Assembly: GCF_036289405.1 (NCBI RefSeq)
Contig: NZ_JAYFFI010000003.1
Location: forward strand, 62,001-126,000
Source of the DNA: Pseudoramibacter faecis
GTDB lineage: Bacteria; Bacillota; Clostridia; Eubacteriales; Eubacteriaceae
DNA length: 64,000 bases
Reading direction: 5' to 3'
Position numbers and translations under genes: made by a program. This document shows, piece after piece, positions 42,973-52,431 of the stretch. Every line of letters begins with the position of its first letter. Position 1 is the stretch's first letter. The notes beneath the pieces are model-generated. The model was not told the origin of the DNA, did not search any database, and saw only the letters and a list, made by a program, of their open reading frames with translations.

Positions 42973-45315
42973 TTACTCATTGCCGCCTCCAAACACGCCC
43001 TCGCCGGGGCGCGTTGTCATCAGCTCATAGAGCTTTGTGGTTTTGGGAAAGCGGTTCACGAAAGGAACCAGGGAGCGCCCGTAGCGGATCAGGCCGCAGC
43101 CCGCCTCCGCGCCCGTGACATAGCTCATCTGCTCCTTCGAGATGTTCAGGAGGTTCGCCAGCTTCTCCCGGTCCCTGGCCGCCTGGTTGAACATGATAAT
43201 AAACTCGGAATTTGAGAGCATGGTGCTGGCCTGCACGGAATCCAGCACGTACTCCACATTCTGGGTGATGGCGGTGGGGTGCGCCCCGCGTTCCCTAAAC
43301 TGCCTCCAGGCGGAGGTAAAGAAGGTCACTCCCTGCTCGGTGTCAAAGACGATGTGGTACTCATCGATAAAGACATGGGTGCGTTTGCCCTTCTGCCAGT
43401 TGAGGGTCACGCGGTTCAACATCGTGTCCGTGATCACCAGAAGGCCGGCGGGCTTTAGCTGCTCGCCCAGGTCGTGGATGTTGAACACCACTACGCGCTT
43501 ATCCAGATCCACGTTGCTGCCGTGCCCAAAGATATTGAGCGACCCGGTCGTATAGAGCTCCAGCGCCAGGGCGATCTCTTTTGCCTCCTTTTCCGGCTGG
43601 ACCAGGAGCTTCTCCCTAAGGGTGGTGAGCGTCGGGACGAGGCCGGTCTCCCTGCCCTCCCGGTAGATCTGCGCCGTACAGCGGTCGATGATGCTCCAGT
43701 GCTGGGGGCTCACCCCCTTTTTGTCGATCTGCTCCACCAGCGACATGACGAACTGAGACTTTTCAATGACGGAGTTGACCTCTCCATAGCCCTCCACCAT
43801 GTACATGGCATTGAGCCGGTCCCTGCCACCCGCCATCATGTGCACGACCGTACCCATGTCTTCTCCCATGGCCTCCACCAGCGGGGCAAACTCCCCCTCC
43901 GGATCACAGATCAGGATATCATCCTCGGTGTTCAGCATGAGAAAGGTGATCTGCTCCTTGGCGCTGAAGGACTTGTCGGAGCCGGGAACCCCCAGGATAA
44001 AAGCCGACTGGTTTAAGAGGTTCTCCCGGTTGCAGAGGATCAGGTTATGGCTGATGGCATTTTCTCCGAAGTAGATGCCGCCCCGGTCCTGGATCTCCTG
44101 AACCTTAAAGGGCATAAATACCGCAAGGCTCTCTGTTGTCAGCGTCCGGAACGCATTGATCCGCCTTGTGCCGATAGGCAGCACCGTGTTGAGGCCGTCG
44201 TACTGCTGATACTTCAGTACCGCCAGCTGGCACATATGTTTTCTGGCAATGGCAAGCACCGTCTCCGTATCGGTTTCCAGCTGTTCTTTCGTGTCCGCCG
44301 TCAGCACCAGTGTCAGGATCCCCAGCATCATCCGCTGATCGCGGGTGGTCAGGTCGTCTAAAAACTCCTTGGCTTCCTTGCGCTGCAGTTCCATGTCATA
44401 GGGGACAACAGCAGAGAAGTTGTTATTGGCGTTTTGTCTCCGCTGCCAGTTCGTGATATTGGTCTCCACGCCCAGAAGTCGGTTTCCCACCTCCCGCACG
44501 GCTTCATCCGTGGGGATGGGCACGATGTCAATGGAGAGCATCAGATTCCGGTTTAAGTCTGTGAGCTCTGTCACCATCTCATCCTTGATATAGGAGGCGT
44601 AGTCCTTCAGATACAGCACCCGACAGTATCGGTCGCCCAGCTTCAGAAAGTCCTTGCCCTTCTCGATCCCGTCCGGGCAGATATAGTCCCGAAAGTCATG
44701 CCCCTTTTTCATCATGTCGTGTGCATCGAAATGGAAATCCACTTCCTCACCTGTACGGTAGAAGTCATGCAGGATGCGCAGGCGCTCCGTGGCATTAAGC
44801 TCCGTGCAGGCTGCGCCGAGACCCGTAAAGTGGGAGGCAAGATCTGCACCCACACGGGCAAAGTAAGCCCTTGCCTCCTCCACATCCTTTTTGCTCACGG
44901 AGATGGTGACGTACTTCTCCTGAATCAGGCCGTTGGCCCCAGTGGCCTTGTCCAGCAGCATCCCGTTGTACTCCCTGCGGTAGACGTCCCTTGCGTCTTC
45001 CCGCAGGGGCATGAGGACGGACTGCTCAAAGCTGCGTTTGTTCAGCGCCCGGTTGTTGATGGTGATCTTGGTGGTTGCTCCGGCATCCAGACTGTTTAAG
45101 AGCTCCGAATAGGAAAGGAACATGATTTCCTTATCCTCACGGCTCGCCACCAGATAGTTGATGTCGCTAAAGCGGTAGGTCTTGGAATACTTGCTGCCAA
45201 TGAGAAAGATACCGTCATTCCAGATGCGGCGGATCGGGATCACATCCCGGATCTTTCGTGGCACCTTGTATTTTTCCTTATCCTGCCTGAGCAGGTTCAT
45301 CAGTGTTTTGATCAT
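42973..45315 (-). CDS. VirB4-type conjugation ATPase with altered Walker A
   Basis: A 780-residue cytoplasmic ATPase of the type IV secretion channel, of normal length for Tn1549-like TraE/VirB4. The Walker A loop reads GVPGSDKSFSAKEQ where the family has GVPGSGKS; codon GAC (plus-strand 43975-43977) replaces GGC. Walker B (THVFIDEYHIVFD) and the arginine-rich end are normal. It overlaps the PrgI gene by 4 bases. The loss of the invariant Gly before Lys should damage ATP binding. Confidence 0.92.
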   Translation of the reverse strand: MIKTLMNLLRQDKEKYKVPRKIRDVIPIRRIWNDGIFLIGSKYSKTYRFSDINYLVASREDKEIMFLSYSELLNSLDAGATTKITINNRALNKRSFEQSVLMPLREDARDVYRREYNGMLLDKATGANGLIQEKYVTISVSKKDVEEARAYFARVGADLASHFTGLGAACTELNATERLRILHDFYRTGEEVDFHFDAHDMMKKGHDFRDYICPDGIEKGKDFLKLGDRYCRVLYLKDYASYIKDEMVTELTDLNRNLMLSIDIVPIPTDEAVREVGNRLLGVETNITNWQRRQNANNNFSAVVPYDMELQRKEAKEFLDDLTTRDQRMMLGILTLVLTADTKEQLETDTETVLAIARKHMCQLAVLKYQQYDGLNTVLPIGTRRINAFRTLTTESLAVFMPFKVQEIQDRGGIYFGENAISHNLILCNRENLLNQSAFILGVPGSDKSFSAKEQITFLMLNTEDDILICDPEGEFAPLVEAMGEDMGTVVHMMAGGRDRLNAMYMVEGYGEVNSVIEKSQFVMSLVEQIDKKGVSPQHWSIIDRCTAQIYREGRETGLVPTLTTLREKLLVQPEKEAKEIALALELYTTGSLNIFGHGSNVDLDKRVVVFNIHDLGEQLKPAGLLVITDTMLNRVTLNWQKGKRTHVFIDEYHIVFDTEQGVTFFTSAWRQFRERGAHPTAITQNVEYVLDSVQASTMLSNSEFIIMFNQAARDREKLANLLNISKEQMSYVTGAEAGCGLIRYGRSLVPFVNRFPKTTKLYELMTTRPGEGVFGGGNE

Positions 45316-45674
45316 ACTGCTTGATCACCCTCCTTTTCTCTGGCGCTGATGGCGTCTTTTAAGAGTTCGTAGTAAATGTTATTGGATTCAAAGTGGAGCG
45401 TTTTCGGCTCCAGAAGCTCTGAGCGTATCCAAACGATTAAAAACTGCTCCGCCGTCATGCCGTGGTAGTTTAAGAATCCCAGCAGGGCAAAGGGCACTGC
45501 GCCCAGAATGCACATCCAGCTGACCGTCTCCACCCCAAAGTGGGGACGGAGCAGAAAATACTGGCCCACGGCGACGCCAATGGCCAGAACAGAAAAAATG
45601 AACTGCCGCATGGACAGTCCGAAAAACATGGATTCCGTATAGCTGCGGATCTCCCGGTTGATTTTTACTTCCAC
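45312..45674 (-). CDS. PrgI-family conjugation membrane protein
   Basis: A 120-residue protein with two adjacent membrane segments (about residues 25-45 and 50-70) and the PrgI features MEVKINREIRSYTESMFFGL. It is the VirB3-like partner usually encoded immediately before VirB4, as here. Confidence 0.88.
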   Translation of the reverse strand: MEVKINREIRSYTESMFFGLSMRQFIFSVLAIGVAVGQYFLLRPHFGVETVSWMCILGAVPFALLGFLNYHGMTAEQFLIVWIRSELLEPKTLHFESNNIYYELLKDAISAREKEGDQAV

Positions 45675-45687
45675 TGTGGCACCTCCT

Positions 45688-46524
45688 TTACAGGCCCATC
45701 ATCTCGCGGACCACCCGGTCCGCCATCTTCACGCAGCCCACCAGGACCAGCATGTTGAAAACCAGCTCTCCCACATAGCTCCAGACCATTGTGACCGCCG
45801 CCGCGTCCGGATTGATACTGGGCGGGGAAGAGGCAAAGAGGGAGAAGATGACGCAGGCCAGCACAATGACCGCGCCCTCCAGGCAGACGGCAATATAGCT
45901 TTTTAAGAAGCTCCTGCCCACGTTCTGCGTCGGCTCCCCGGCAAAGGTGGACAGCGGAATGGGCGCGATCGCCGTGTACAGGTACAGCTTGAAAAACCGC
46001 CCATAGACGGTCATGATCATAATAAAAGACAGCACCGTGATGAACAGGCCGCCGATCAGCGTCACCGCCCATAAAGGGATAGATTCAAAAAAGCCGCACT
46101 TCTCCACAGCGGTCACGATCTCATCCGGCAGCACCGTGCTGTCCGCCGCCCCGATACCCGCCGCGTTCATAATGGCAGAGATCACACCCTGCACAATCTT
46201 AAAGAGCGCCATCATCAGCTCCAGCCCATAGGTCACAACGCCCTTTGCCAGAGCGAAACGAATAAAAAGTTTTAACGCGGTCTCCGGGCGTTTGGTCTCG
46301 GCAAAGCTGCCGCAGGTGCGCATGACCCCGACCACAAAGAACAGCACCAAAAGCGCCAGACCAACGGCCTGCAGTGCGCCGTGGATACTCACGATCACAT
46401 TCCAGATAGCGCCGCCCTTAAAGTTCCCCGGCGACTGGGTGAGAAGCTGCCAGATCTCCGCCAGCTTTTCGTTCCAGGTGTTGAGTGCGTTTTGCAGGTT
46501 TTGCACAACCCAGTTATCAGACAT
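45688..46524 (-). CDS. VirB6/TrbL-like conjugation channel protein
   Basis: A 278-residue polytopic membrane protein with about six hydrophobic segments and the family region YGRFFKLYLYTAIAPIPLST. It is the inner-membrane pore component of Gram-positive type IV systems. It lies between the Maff2-like and PrgI genes. Confidence 0.85.
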   Translation of the reverse strand: MSDNWVVQNLQNALNTWNEKLAEIWQLLTQSPGNFKGGAIWNVIVSIHGALQAVGLALLVLFFVVGVMRTCGSFAETKRPETALKLFIRFALAKGVVTYGLELMMALFKIVQGVISAIMNAAGIGAADSTVLPDEIVTAVEKCGFFESIPLWAVTLIGGLFITVLSFIMIMTVYGRFFKLYLYTAIAPIPLSTFAGEPTQNVGRSFLKSYIAVCLEGAVIVLACVIFSLFASSPPSINPDAAAVTMVWSYVGELVFNMLVLVGCVKMADRVVREMMGL

Positions 46525-46590
46525 TCATTTGGCCTCCTTTCCGCAGAAAGGGGCGGAGCATCTTTCGCTACCCCGCCGCTCTGCTTATTT

Positions 46591-46953
46591 TCAACCGGTA
46601 ATAAGATTCAGTATCTCCTTGGCAAAGGTAATGACAATGCCGCCGGCCAGGGTCAGAAACCCGTTGGAGCGCTGGGACGGATCGTGAGACTGAAACGAAA
46701 GCCCCACCTGCACGATGCCCCAGCCGAGCAGAATCAGCCCGACGGCCCGGATCAGCCCGAAAATGAAATCAGACAGGTTGTTGACGACGGTGATCGGGTC
46801 GTTTGCGGCAAAGACGGGAAGGGGCGCAGCAAGAAACAGCGCCCCTGCAATTATCGCCGCACAGTAGATACGCCAGCTCTTCTTTCCTTTTTCTGTCAGG
46901 GACAGGCGGCTCTTATTGGGATTCTCATTACGGTTCTTCTGAAACAGTTTCAT
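46591..46953 (-). CDS. Maff2-family protein (pilin-like small membrane protein)
   Basis: A 120-residue protein with a signal-like segment (WRIYCAAIIAGALFLAAPLP) and two further hydrophobic stretches (FIFGLIRAVGLILLGWGIVQ and TLAGGIVITFAKEILNLI). It has the size and topology of VirB2-like subunits. It starts within the 3' end of the VirD4 gene. Confidence 0.82.
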   Translation of the reverse strand: MKLFQKNRNENPNKSRLSLTEKGKKSWRIYCAAIIAGALFLAAPLPVFAANDPITVVNNLSDFIFGLIRAVGLILLGWGIVQVGLSFQSHDPSQRSNGFLTLAGGIVITFAKEILNLITG

Positions 46954-48757
46954 TTGTGTTTTCCTCCTGTGATAAAAAGATCAATTCCAGCCCCTCATCG
47001 GAGAGAAGCTCGTACACGGTTTCAGCATCCTTGCCCGGATCAGTCAGCTCAGTGCCAGCAGGAGCAAAAGAAATGGTGGCGACAGCGTTCTCCGTGCCGC
47101 CGTGGACATAGGGTTTCGCTTTCCCGTCTGCGGTCAGTGCCACGTTCGGGTGCTTCAAGATGTCATACTTCTCATCCAGGATGGGCCTTTCCCCACGGAT
47201 AAAGAGGATGGCTTTGCTGTTATCCAGCATCCGCACCTCTGCGGCGTCCAAAAGCTTGCGCCCGGTGATCTGGTAGTTGGTGGAATAGCTGCCGCTCCGC
47301 CCGGTGCTTTTTCCATAGGTGTTTGTATCGATGGTTGCCTTCCCCAAAAGCTCCGCCACATACTTGTGTGTGGACTGCTCGTTGCCGCCGAGGTAGAGAA
47401 ACTCGTCCGCATTTCCCACAATGGATTCCCACTGCTTTTCAAAGAGCGCCTTTAACTGCGCCAGGTTTTGCAGAATGATACTCACGGATACCTCGCGGGA
47501 GCGCATGACGGAGAGGATCTTGTCAAAGTCGTCCGGCAGGCTTACGTTGACAAACTCATCCATAAGGAAGTGGACGTGTACCGGCAGCCGCCCGCCATAC
47601 TTGTGGTCGGCCAGGGTAAAAAGCTGCTGGAAAAGCTGGGTATAAAGAAGCGACACCAGGAAGTTAAAGCTGGTGTCGTTGTCCGGGATCAGCGCAAAGA
47701 GCGCCACCTTTTTCTCGCCCAGGGAGGGCAGGTCCAGCTCATCGGTGGCGGTCAGCCCCGCCAGGCTCTCCAGGTTGAACTTCTCCAGCCTTGCCGCGAG
47801 GGTGATCTGGATGGATTTCAGCGTTTTGGCGCTGCCGGAATGGTAGTCCTTGTAATACTTCACCGCGATGTGGTCCGGCGTCCGCATCTCCAGCCGCTCA
47901 AACAGCTCGTCCAGCGGCGACTGGTAGGAATCATCGTCCTCCCGCACGTCCCCGGCCCGGAGCATCTCCATGACCACCGGGAAGTTCTGCTCGTCGGGTG
48001 GGGCCTCATAGTGCAGGTAGAACACCAGCGCCAAAAGCAGCATGGAAGCCGCCGTGTCCCAGAACGGGTCCTGGCTCTGGCTGCCCTTCGGGGTCGTGGA
48101 TTTGAACAGGTTGGTCACAAGCCGCTGCACGTCGTTGTCGTCCCGCAGGTACACAAAGGGGTTGTAGCAGTGGCTGCAGCTCATATCCAGCAGGTCCAGG
48201 ATGCGGACCTCATACCCTTTCTGTTCGAGTAAATAGCCGGTGTCGCGGGCCAGCTCGCCTTTCGGGTCAAGGATCACAAACGACGTGTTCGCCTGGCAGA
48301 TATTCGGTTTGGCGTAAAAGCGGGTCTTGCCCGCGCCGCTCCCGCCCACGACCATGGTGTTCAGGTTCCTCCGGTGCCGTCTCCCGTCAAGCCCGATCTG
48401 CACATGCTGGGTCAACACCTTGTTTTTCTCCGGCTCCTTTGCCTGGTATTTTTTGTTCACGGCCCTGGCGTCGCCCCACTTTGCCGAGCCGTGTTCCTCA
48501 CCCCTGCGGTAATTGCGCCGGGAGGAGAGGTAGACGCCGATCCCCAGCCCGTAAATAAGCAAAAAAATGAGGACAGTTTTCAGGCTGTCCTCACAGAGCT
48601 CGATCTGGGCCGGGTTGTCCATGGCCTCCGTAAACCGGGCAAGGATGGCGGGGAGGCCGCCGGAGGCGGCCGGGGCCACCACAAGCCCCAGCCAGATGAC
48701 CGGCAGCGCCCCGCAAAGGCAAAGGGCCAGGCCGGCACGCCTACCTTGCCTCATCAC
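46928..48757 (-). CDS. VirD4/TraG-type coupling protein
   Basis: A 609-residue membrane-anchored ATPase that links the relaxosome to the channel. Two N-terminal membrane spans (residues 8-30, 62-80) are followed by Walker A VVGGSGAGKTRFYAKPN, VILDPKGELARDTG and Walker B VHFLMDEFVNVSLPDDFD. All key residues look intact, unlike VirB4. The end has an acidic tail. Confidence 0.93.
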   Translation of the reverse strand: MMRQGRRAGLALCLCGALPVIWLGLVVAPAASGGLPAILARFTEAMDNPAQIELCEDSLKTVLIFLLIYGLGIGVYLSSRRNYRRGEEHGSAKWGDARAVNKKYQAKEPEKNKVLTQHVQIGLDGRRHRRNLNTMVVGGSGAGKTRFYAKPNICQANTSFVILDPKGELARDTGYLLEQKGYEVRILDLLDMSCSHCYNPFVYLRDDNDVQRLVTNLFKSTTPKGSQSQDPFWDTAASMLLLALVFYLHYEAPPDEQNFPVVMEMLRAGDVREDDDSYQSPLDELFERLEMRTPDHIAVKYYKDYHSGSAKTLKSIQITLAARLEKFNLESLAGLTATDELDLPSLGEKKVALFALIPDNDTSFNFLVSLLYTQLFQQLFTLADHKYGGRLPVHVHFLMDEFVNVSLPDDFDKILSVMRSREVSVSIILQNLAQLKALFEKQWESIVGNADEFLYLGGNEQSTHKYVAELLGKATIDTNTYGKSTGRSGSYSTNYQITGRKLLDAAEVRMLDNSKAILFIRGERPILDEKYDILKHPNVALTADGKAKPYVHGGTENAVATISFAPAGTELTDPGKDAETVYELLSDEGLELIFLSQEENTNETVSEEP

Positions 48758-48935
48758 GGCTCCTGACCTTTCTGACCGGCGCGTCGATGGCCTTTAAGAG
48801 CACCTCGTCGATGAGGTCCGTGGGGCGGTCCTCACCGATCATGTCGTTGCGGAAATCGTTGAGCGCGTTGATGACCACGCCGCACTCATAGTGGTCCAGC
48901 TCCAGTACGTGTTTTTCTTCCCTTGCCATACTCAC
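48741..48935 (-). CDS. Small conserved ICE protein, 64 residues
   Basis: A short soluble protein (LDHYECGVVINALNDFRNDM, RPTDLIDEVLLKAID) of a type always found before TraG in Tn1549-like operons. Function unknown. It overlaps both neighbours by a few bases. Confidence 0.75.
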   Translation of the reverse strand: MSMAREEKHVLELDHYECGVVINALNDFRNDMIGEDRPTDLIDEVLLKAIDAPVRKVRSRDEAR

Positions 48936-49825
48936 CGCTCCTTATCCTTATTCTTCGGGGCCTTGTCCTTTTCCAGCTCCCGGTGCATCCTGCCGGTGAT
49001 CTCCTTTGCCGTATCGCAGATGGCGGAGAGCTCCGCACGGATGTCTTTCGGGTCCGCCTCCTGGAACCGCTCCGGCATTTTTGTGAAATTGTAGCCGGAC
49101 ACGTCAACGCCGTACCGCCTGCATACCACATAGGAGGCGCTGTAGGCGGCAAAAGCCACGTCCTGCCGGTTGTAGTCCGGGGTGGTGTAGGCAAGTTCCG
49201 CGTGGGCCAGTTCTTTGGAGAGGCTGCGGAAGATGTCATGGGCCTCCATGCCGCGGCGGACGAAAATCACGTCCTGCGCGTGGTCATAGAGCTCGCCCAT
49301 GCCGTCCGGCAGCTCGTCCACGCCCTGGATCTGCACCGGAGCCTTGTGGATCAGCGCCGAGAGGAGCTGGCGGTCGTCCCGGACTGGGTTCGGGCGCTGC
49401 CTGGGCTTTGCCGTGGTCTGGGAGATATCAAAGACGTGCTTGACGTTAAAGCCGGTGCCAATGCTTCCATCCTGACGCTCATAGCTGCTGCCGGGCTCCA
49501 GAATCTTGATATGGGTTTCCTCCTTGCGGATAGACGCTCCCATCCCTTTCCATGCGTCAAACTCTTTCAGCTGGGTCGCCATGGGCTTTTGTGCCAGCAC
49601 CAGCAGAGTGTTGGTGGCGGTGTAATGGATCAGGCGGGCTTTTACATCCAGGAACGCCTTGTAGCGTTCCCCGTCCGTGCTGACCTCCCTTGTGGTTTCG
49701 TCCGCAAGGGCGTAGACCTCCTGGCGCTCCGCCTGCTTTTTCTCCGCCCAGGCGTCCTTGTCAAAGGGCTGGTCCGGGAACTCCGTGTTCCCGCCGTTTT
49801 CAAACAGATCATCAAAGTTATTCAT
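48932..49825 (-). CDS. ArdC-like antirestriction / ssDNA-binding protein
   Basis: A 297-residue protein with the ArdC N-terminal region (YTATNTLLVLAQKPMATQLK, FDAWKGMGASIRKEE) and a C-terminal metalloprotease-like helix (FRSLSKELAHAELAY) in the place of the HExxH motif. In plasmids ArdC protects incoming single strands from host nucleases. The exact activity here is inferred from family only. Confidence 0.75.
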   Translation of the reverse strand: MNNFDDLFENGGNTEFPDQPFDKDAWAEKKQAERQEVYALADETTREVSTDGERYKAFLDVKARLIHYTATNTLLVLAQKPMATQLKEFDAWKGMGASIRKEETHIKILEPGSSYERQDGSIGTGFNVKHVFDISQTTAKPRQRPNPVRDDRQLLSALIHKAPVQIQGVDELPDGMGELYDHAQDVIFVRRGMEAHDIFRSLSKELAHAELAYTTPDYNRQDVAFAAYSASYVVCRRYGVDVSGYNFTKMPERFQEADPKDIRAELSAICDTAKEITGRMHRELEKDKAPKNKDKER

Positions 49826-49830
49826 GGAAT

Positions 49831-50631
49831 TTACCTCGCTTTCGTTTTACTCTTTTTCTTTCGCTGCGGCTGTTTGTGTTCAGTCACTTTCGGGCTGCTG
49901 CCCTTCGGGGACCGCTCCGGCTCTTTCCGTACCGTTTCCTCCTTCTTTTCCTGGCGGCCCGCCCTGATCTCCCGCAGTTCCCCGCGGACGGAGGGACGGT
50001 CCTCCGCCTTTTTAGAAGTACCCTCGGCGGTTCTTGGCGGCCTCTTTGAGGTAGGCGCGGACGGAGGGGATTTTTCCGTCCTCGCCGCGGAGGGGTTTGG
50101 GGATTCCCGTTCCTCCTTTCGGATGGGTTTTCCCATGATGTCGTCCACCATACGGTCCTCGGCGGCCTTCTCCGGTTTTGCCTGCTCCGGCGCTGCTGGG
50201 GTCTTGTCCTTGCGGGACTGCTCCACCTCGTGTTTGATGGAAGCGGCATCCACCGTCGCCATCTTGAACCGCTCCACGATCCGGTTGATCTTGGAGGCGT
50301 CCTCCGCCCGGCACATGATGTCCACCAGGCCGTCCGGGGCCTGCTCCTTGCCCCTTAAAGCGCAGTAGACCACGCCGTAGCGCTTGGCTTCTTTGGTAAA
50401 CTGCTTTAAGTGCTCCTCCCCGACGGAGAACACCTTTAGCTCCTTGCCGGATTTCAGCATGGCAGTCAGCCGCTGGTGCCCGGCGGTCTTATTCTTATCC
50501 CTGTTCTTTAAGGTGGTATAGAGGGCGGCGGCAATGTTCTTGGCGGCTGTTCCGGTCAGCTTCAGAACCACTTCCGTGCCCTCAAGGCTGAGCCTTACGA
50601 CCTGTTCAGCCGCGTCTCCTGATCCGTTCAT
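49831..50631 (-). CDS. PcfB-family (DUF3801) conjugation protein
   Basis: A 266-residue protein with an N-terminal PcfB domain (LTGTAAKNIAAALYTTLKNR, FTKEAKRYGVVYCALRGKEQ) and a long charged, Pro/Lys-rich disordered tail. PcfB assists docking of the relaxosome to the coupling protein. It overlaps the relaxase gene start-stop region by 26 bases. Confidence 0.85.
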   Translation of the reverse strand: MNGSGDAAEQVVRLSLEGTEVVLKLTGTAAKNIAAALYTTLKNRDKNKTAGHQRLTAMLKSGKELKVFSVGEEHLKQFTKEAKRYGVVYCALRGKEQAPDGLVDIMCRAEDASKINRIVERFKMATVDAASIKHEVEQSRKDKTPAAPEQAKPEKAAEDRMVDDIMGKPIRKEERESPNPSAARTEKSPPSAPTSKRPPRTAEGTSKKAEDRPSVRGELREIRAGRQEKKEETVRKEPERSPKGSSPKVTEHKQPQRKKKSKTKAR

Positions 50632-51997
50632 CGCGTTTCGTCTCCTTTCCTCTGGATTTTTCTTCTTCCTCGATTGCCTGTAACTTCCCGCTCATGACGC
50701 CGGAGCGGACGGCAATGTCATCGCATAGGCGCACCTCCTTCCTGAGCCCTTTCAATTCTTCCGTAAGCGCGTCGATTCTTTCCCTGACCTCGGTGGGCGT
50801 TTCCTCATCCGATTTCACAGCGGCGGTGTGCTGTTTCTTGTAAAGGTCTTTCCGCTCTCCGGTCACGGCTTCGATCCGCGCTTCCAGCGTTTCTTTATAG
50901 GAAGAAAGCTGCCCGGCGGTATCAATCTGATGCCGCGCAAGCAGCCTTGCTTCTTCGGATATGGCGTCCATTTTCAATAAATCCTCCCAGAGCAGGAAAT
51001 GGAGCCGCCTGTTCTGGCCTTTGGGCTTTTTCTCCGGGAATATGCCCAAAAGGTAGCAGTAGTGGTAATACAGGGCGCGGAACCCCGTGGCCTTTGGCCT
51101 CAGCGGGGAACTGGCTTTTTCCGTGTCCCTGCGGGCCGGACGGTCCTGCCGCAGGATCTGGTCCCGGATGCCCTCCGGGGAATATTTCTCCCCGAAGTTC
51201 CGGGCAAGGCGCACAAACCGCTCTTTGCCGGGCGGGCGGACGGAAATATCTCTGCCCGTCTTGATCTCATAGCCTTTCTTTTTGAGGGCGTCATAAAACT
51301 GCCGCTCGGTCATGGACTGCCGGATGACCTCATCCACGTCAGACCGGACCAGCCCGCGCCAGGTGGGGCGCTGCTCCTGCTCGGCCCGCCATTCGCCGTA
51401 GTGTTTGGATTTCCCCGGCTTCGGGTTCTCGATCACGGACAGGCCGTATTCCCGGCATAATTCATCGGAGGCCCGGCGCATGTCGTAATAGTCCTTTTCC
51501 GTGCGGTGAAACTTGATCCCGTCCACAAAGGAGACCGTGTTGATCACGAAATGGCTGTGCAGGTGGTTTTCCTTATCCAGATGGGTGGCGACCAGGACCT
51601 GATACTTATTTCCCCAAAGCTGTCTTGCCAGCCTGACCGCGATCTCGTGGGCGATCTCCGGCGTGGCTTCGCCGGGAGCAAAGCTCTGGTAGCCGTGGTA
51701 GGCTGCCGTACCGCTTTCCTTGCCGAAGCGTTTCTTTACCGCCAGCATTTCTTCACGAGCTGTGGCGGGCAGACAGTTGACACCGGAGACAAAGTTCTGA
51801 AGAAGAGTTCCATCCTCCATCTGCGTCTTTTCCTGATTGGCGGCATACGCGATCACATCCGATAACCCCTGTATCTGCGCGTCCTCCATGTCGGGCTTTT
51901 CATAAAAGGCGGGATTTTCCGTCTTGTCCGGGTTCTCGACATAGATCACCACCTTACCGAGCCAGCCATTGACCCGCCAAAGAGAGATGGTTGCCAC
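50606..51997 (-). CDS. MobP-type relaxase
   Basis: A 463-residue relaxase that nicks the origin of transfer. The N-terminal part reads ATISLWRVNGWLGKVVIYVE, and the metal triad motif is HLDKENHLHSHFVINTV with both histidines intact. The frame is open 26 codons further upstream inside mobC, but the GTG at 51997 after GCGAGGTGTGAC is the likelier start. The C-terminal half is coiled-coil. It overlaps mobC by about 50 bases. Confidence 0.88.
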   Translation of the reverse strand: MATISLWRVNGWLGKVVIYVENPDKTENPAFYEKPDMEDAQIQGLSDVIAYAANQEKTQMEDGTLLQNFVSGVNCLPATAREEMLAVKKRFGKESGTAAYHGYQSFAPGEATPEIAHEIAVRLARQLWGNKYQVLVATHLDKENHLHSHFVINTVSFVDGIKFHRTEKDYYDMRRASDELCREYGLSVIENPKPGKSKHYGEWRAEQEQRPTWRGLVRSDVDEVIRQSMTERQFYDALKKKGYEIKTGRDISVRPPGKERFVRLARNFGEKYSPEGIRDQILRQDRPARRDTEKASSPLRPKATGFRALYYHYCYLLGIFPEKKPKGQNRRLHFLLWEDLLKMDAISEEARLLARHQIDTAGQLSSYKETLEARIEAVTGERKDLYKKQHTAAVKSDEETPTEVRERIDALTEELKGLRKEVRLCDDIAVRSGVMSGKLQAIEEEEKSRGKETKRDERIRRRG

Positions 51998-52431
51998 GTC
52001 ACACCTCGCTTTGCTTTTCGCTTCCGCCATGAATGGCGGAATGCTTGCCGCTGCGCGGGTGTTCCTTTTCCCCACGAAGCGGGCTTCGCGGGGGCCCCCG
52101 TGTTTTCCAGCGGCCCCGGCAGGATAACCGCATCCGTGATCCGTTTGACCGCCGCCTCTAGCCTGCGCGCTTCGGTGTCATACCGGCCCGCGTCGATCAC
52201 GCCCAGGGCATGGGCTTTCTGCGCGATCTGGTTTAGGTTCCGCCCGATCCCGTAGAGCTCCCGCATCATGGAGTAGTAGTCCGGGGGCGGGGCCTCCTTT
52301 GGGGCAAAGCCCGCCACCAGATGCCGCAGGTACGCCTCACGGGTCAGGCCGCAGCGTTTCACGTTTTTATCCAGAGTCTCCGCTTCCTTTTTGTTTAAGC
52401 GGAACAGGATGGGGACATTTCGTTTTCTCAT
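51946..52431 (-). CDS. mobC: MobC-family relaxosome accessory protein
   Basis: A 161-residue protein with a ribbon-helix-helix start (VPILFRLNKKEAETLDKNVK, CGLTREAYLRHLVAG) and the MobC helix MRELYGIGRNLNQIAQKAHA. It binds near oriT and helps the relaxase. It overlaps the DUF5688 gene by 4 bases. Confidence 0.88.
   Translation of the reverse strand: MRKRNVPILFRLNKKEAETLDKNVKRCGLTREAYLRHLVAGFAPKEAPPPDYYSMMRELYGIGRNLNQIAQKAHALGVIDAGRYDTEARRLEAAVKRITDAVILPGPLENTGAPAKPASWGKGTPAQRQAFRHSWRKRKAKRGVTWQPSLFGGSMAGSVRW

Noticed and set aside
48923..50368. 481-residue plus-strand ORF in the conjugation region
   Set aside because: It is antisense to the ArdC-like and PcfB genes in GC-rich DNA; no ribosome binding site or domain. 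Other long plus-strand frames between 41 and 55 kb are rejected for the same reason.
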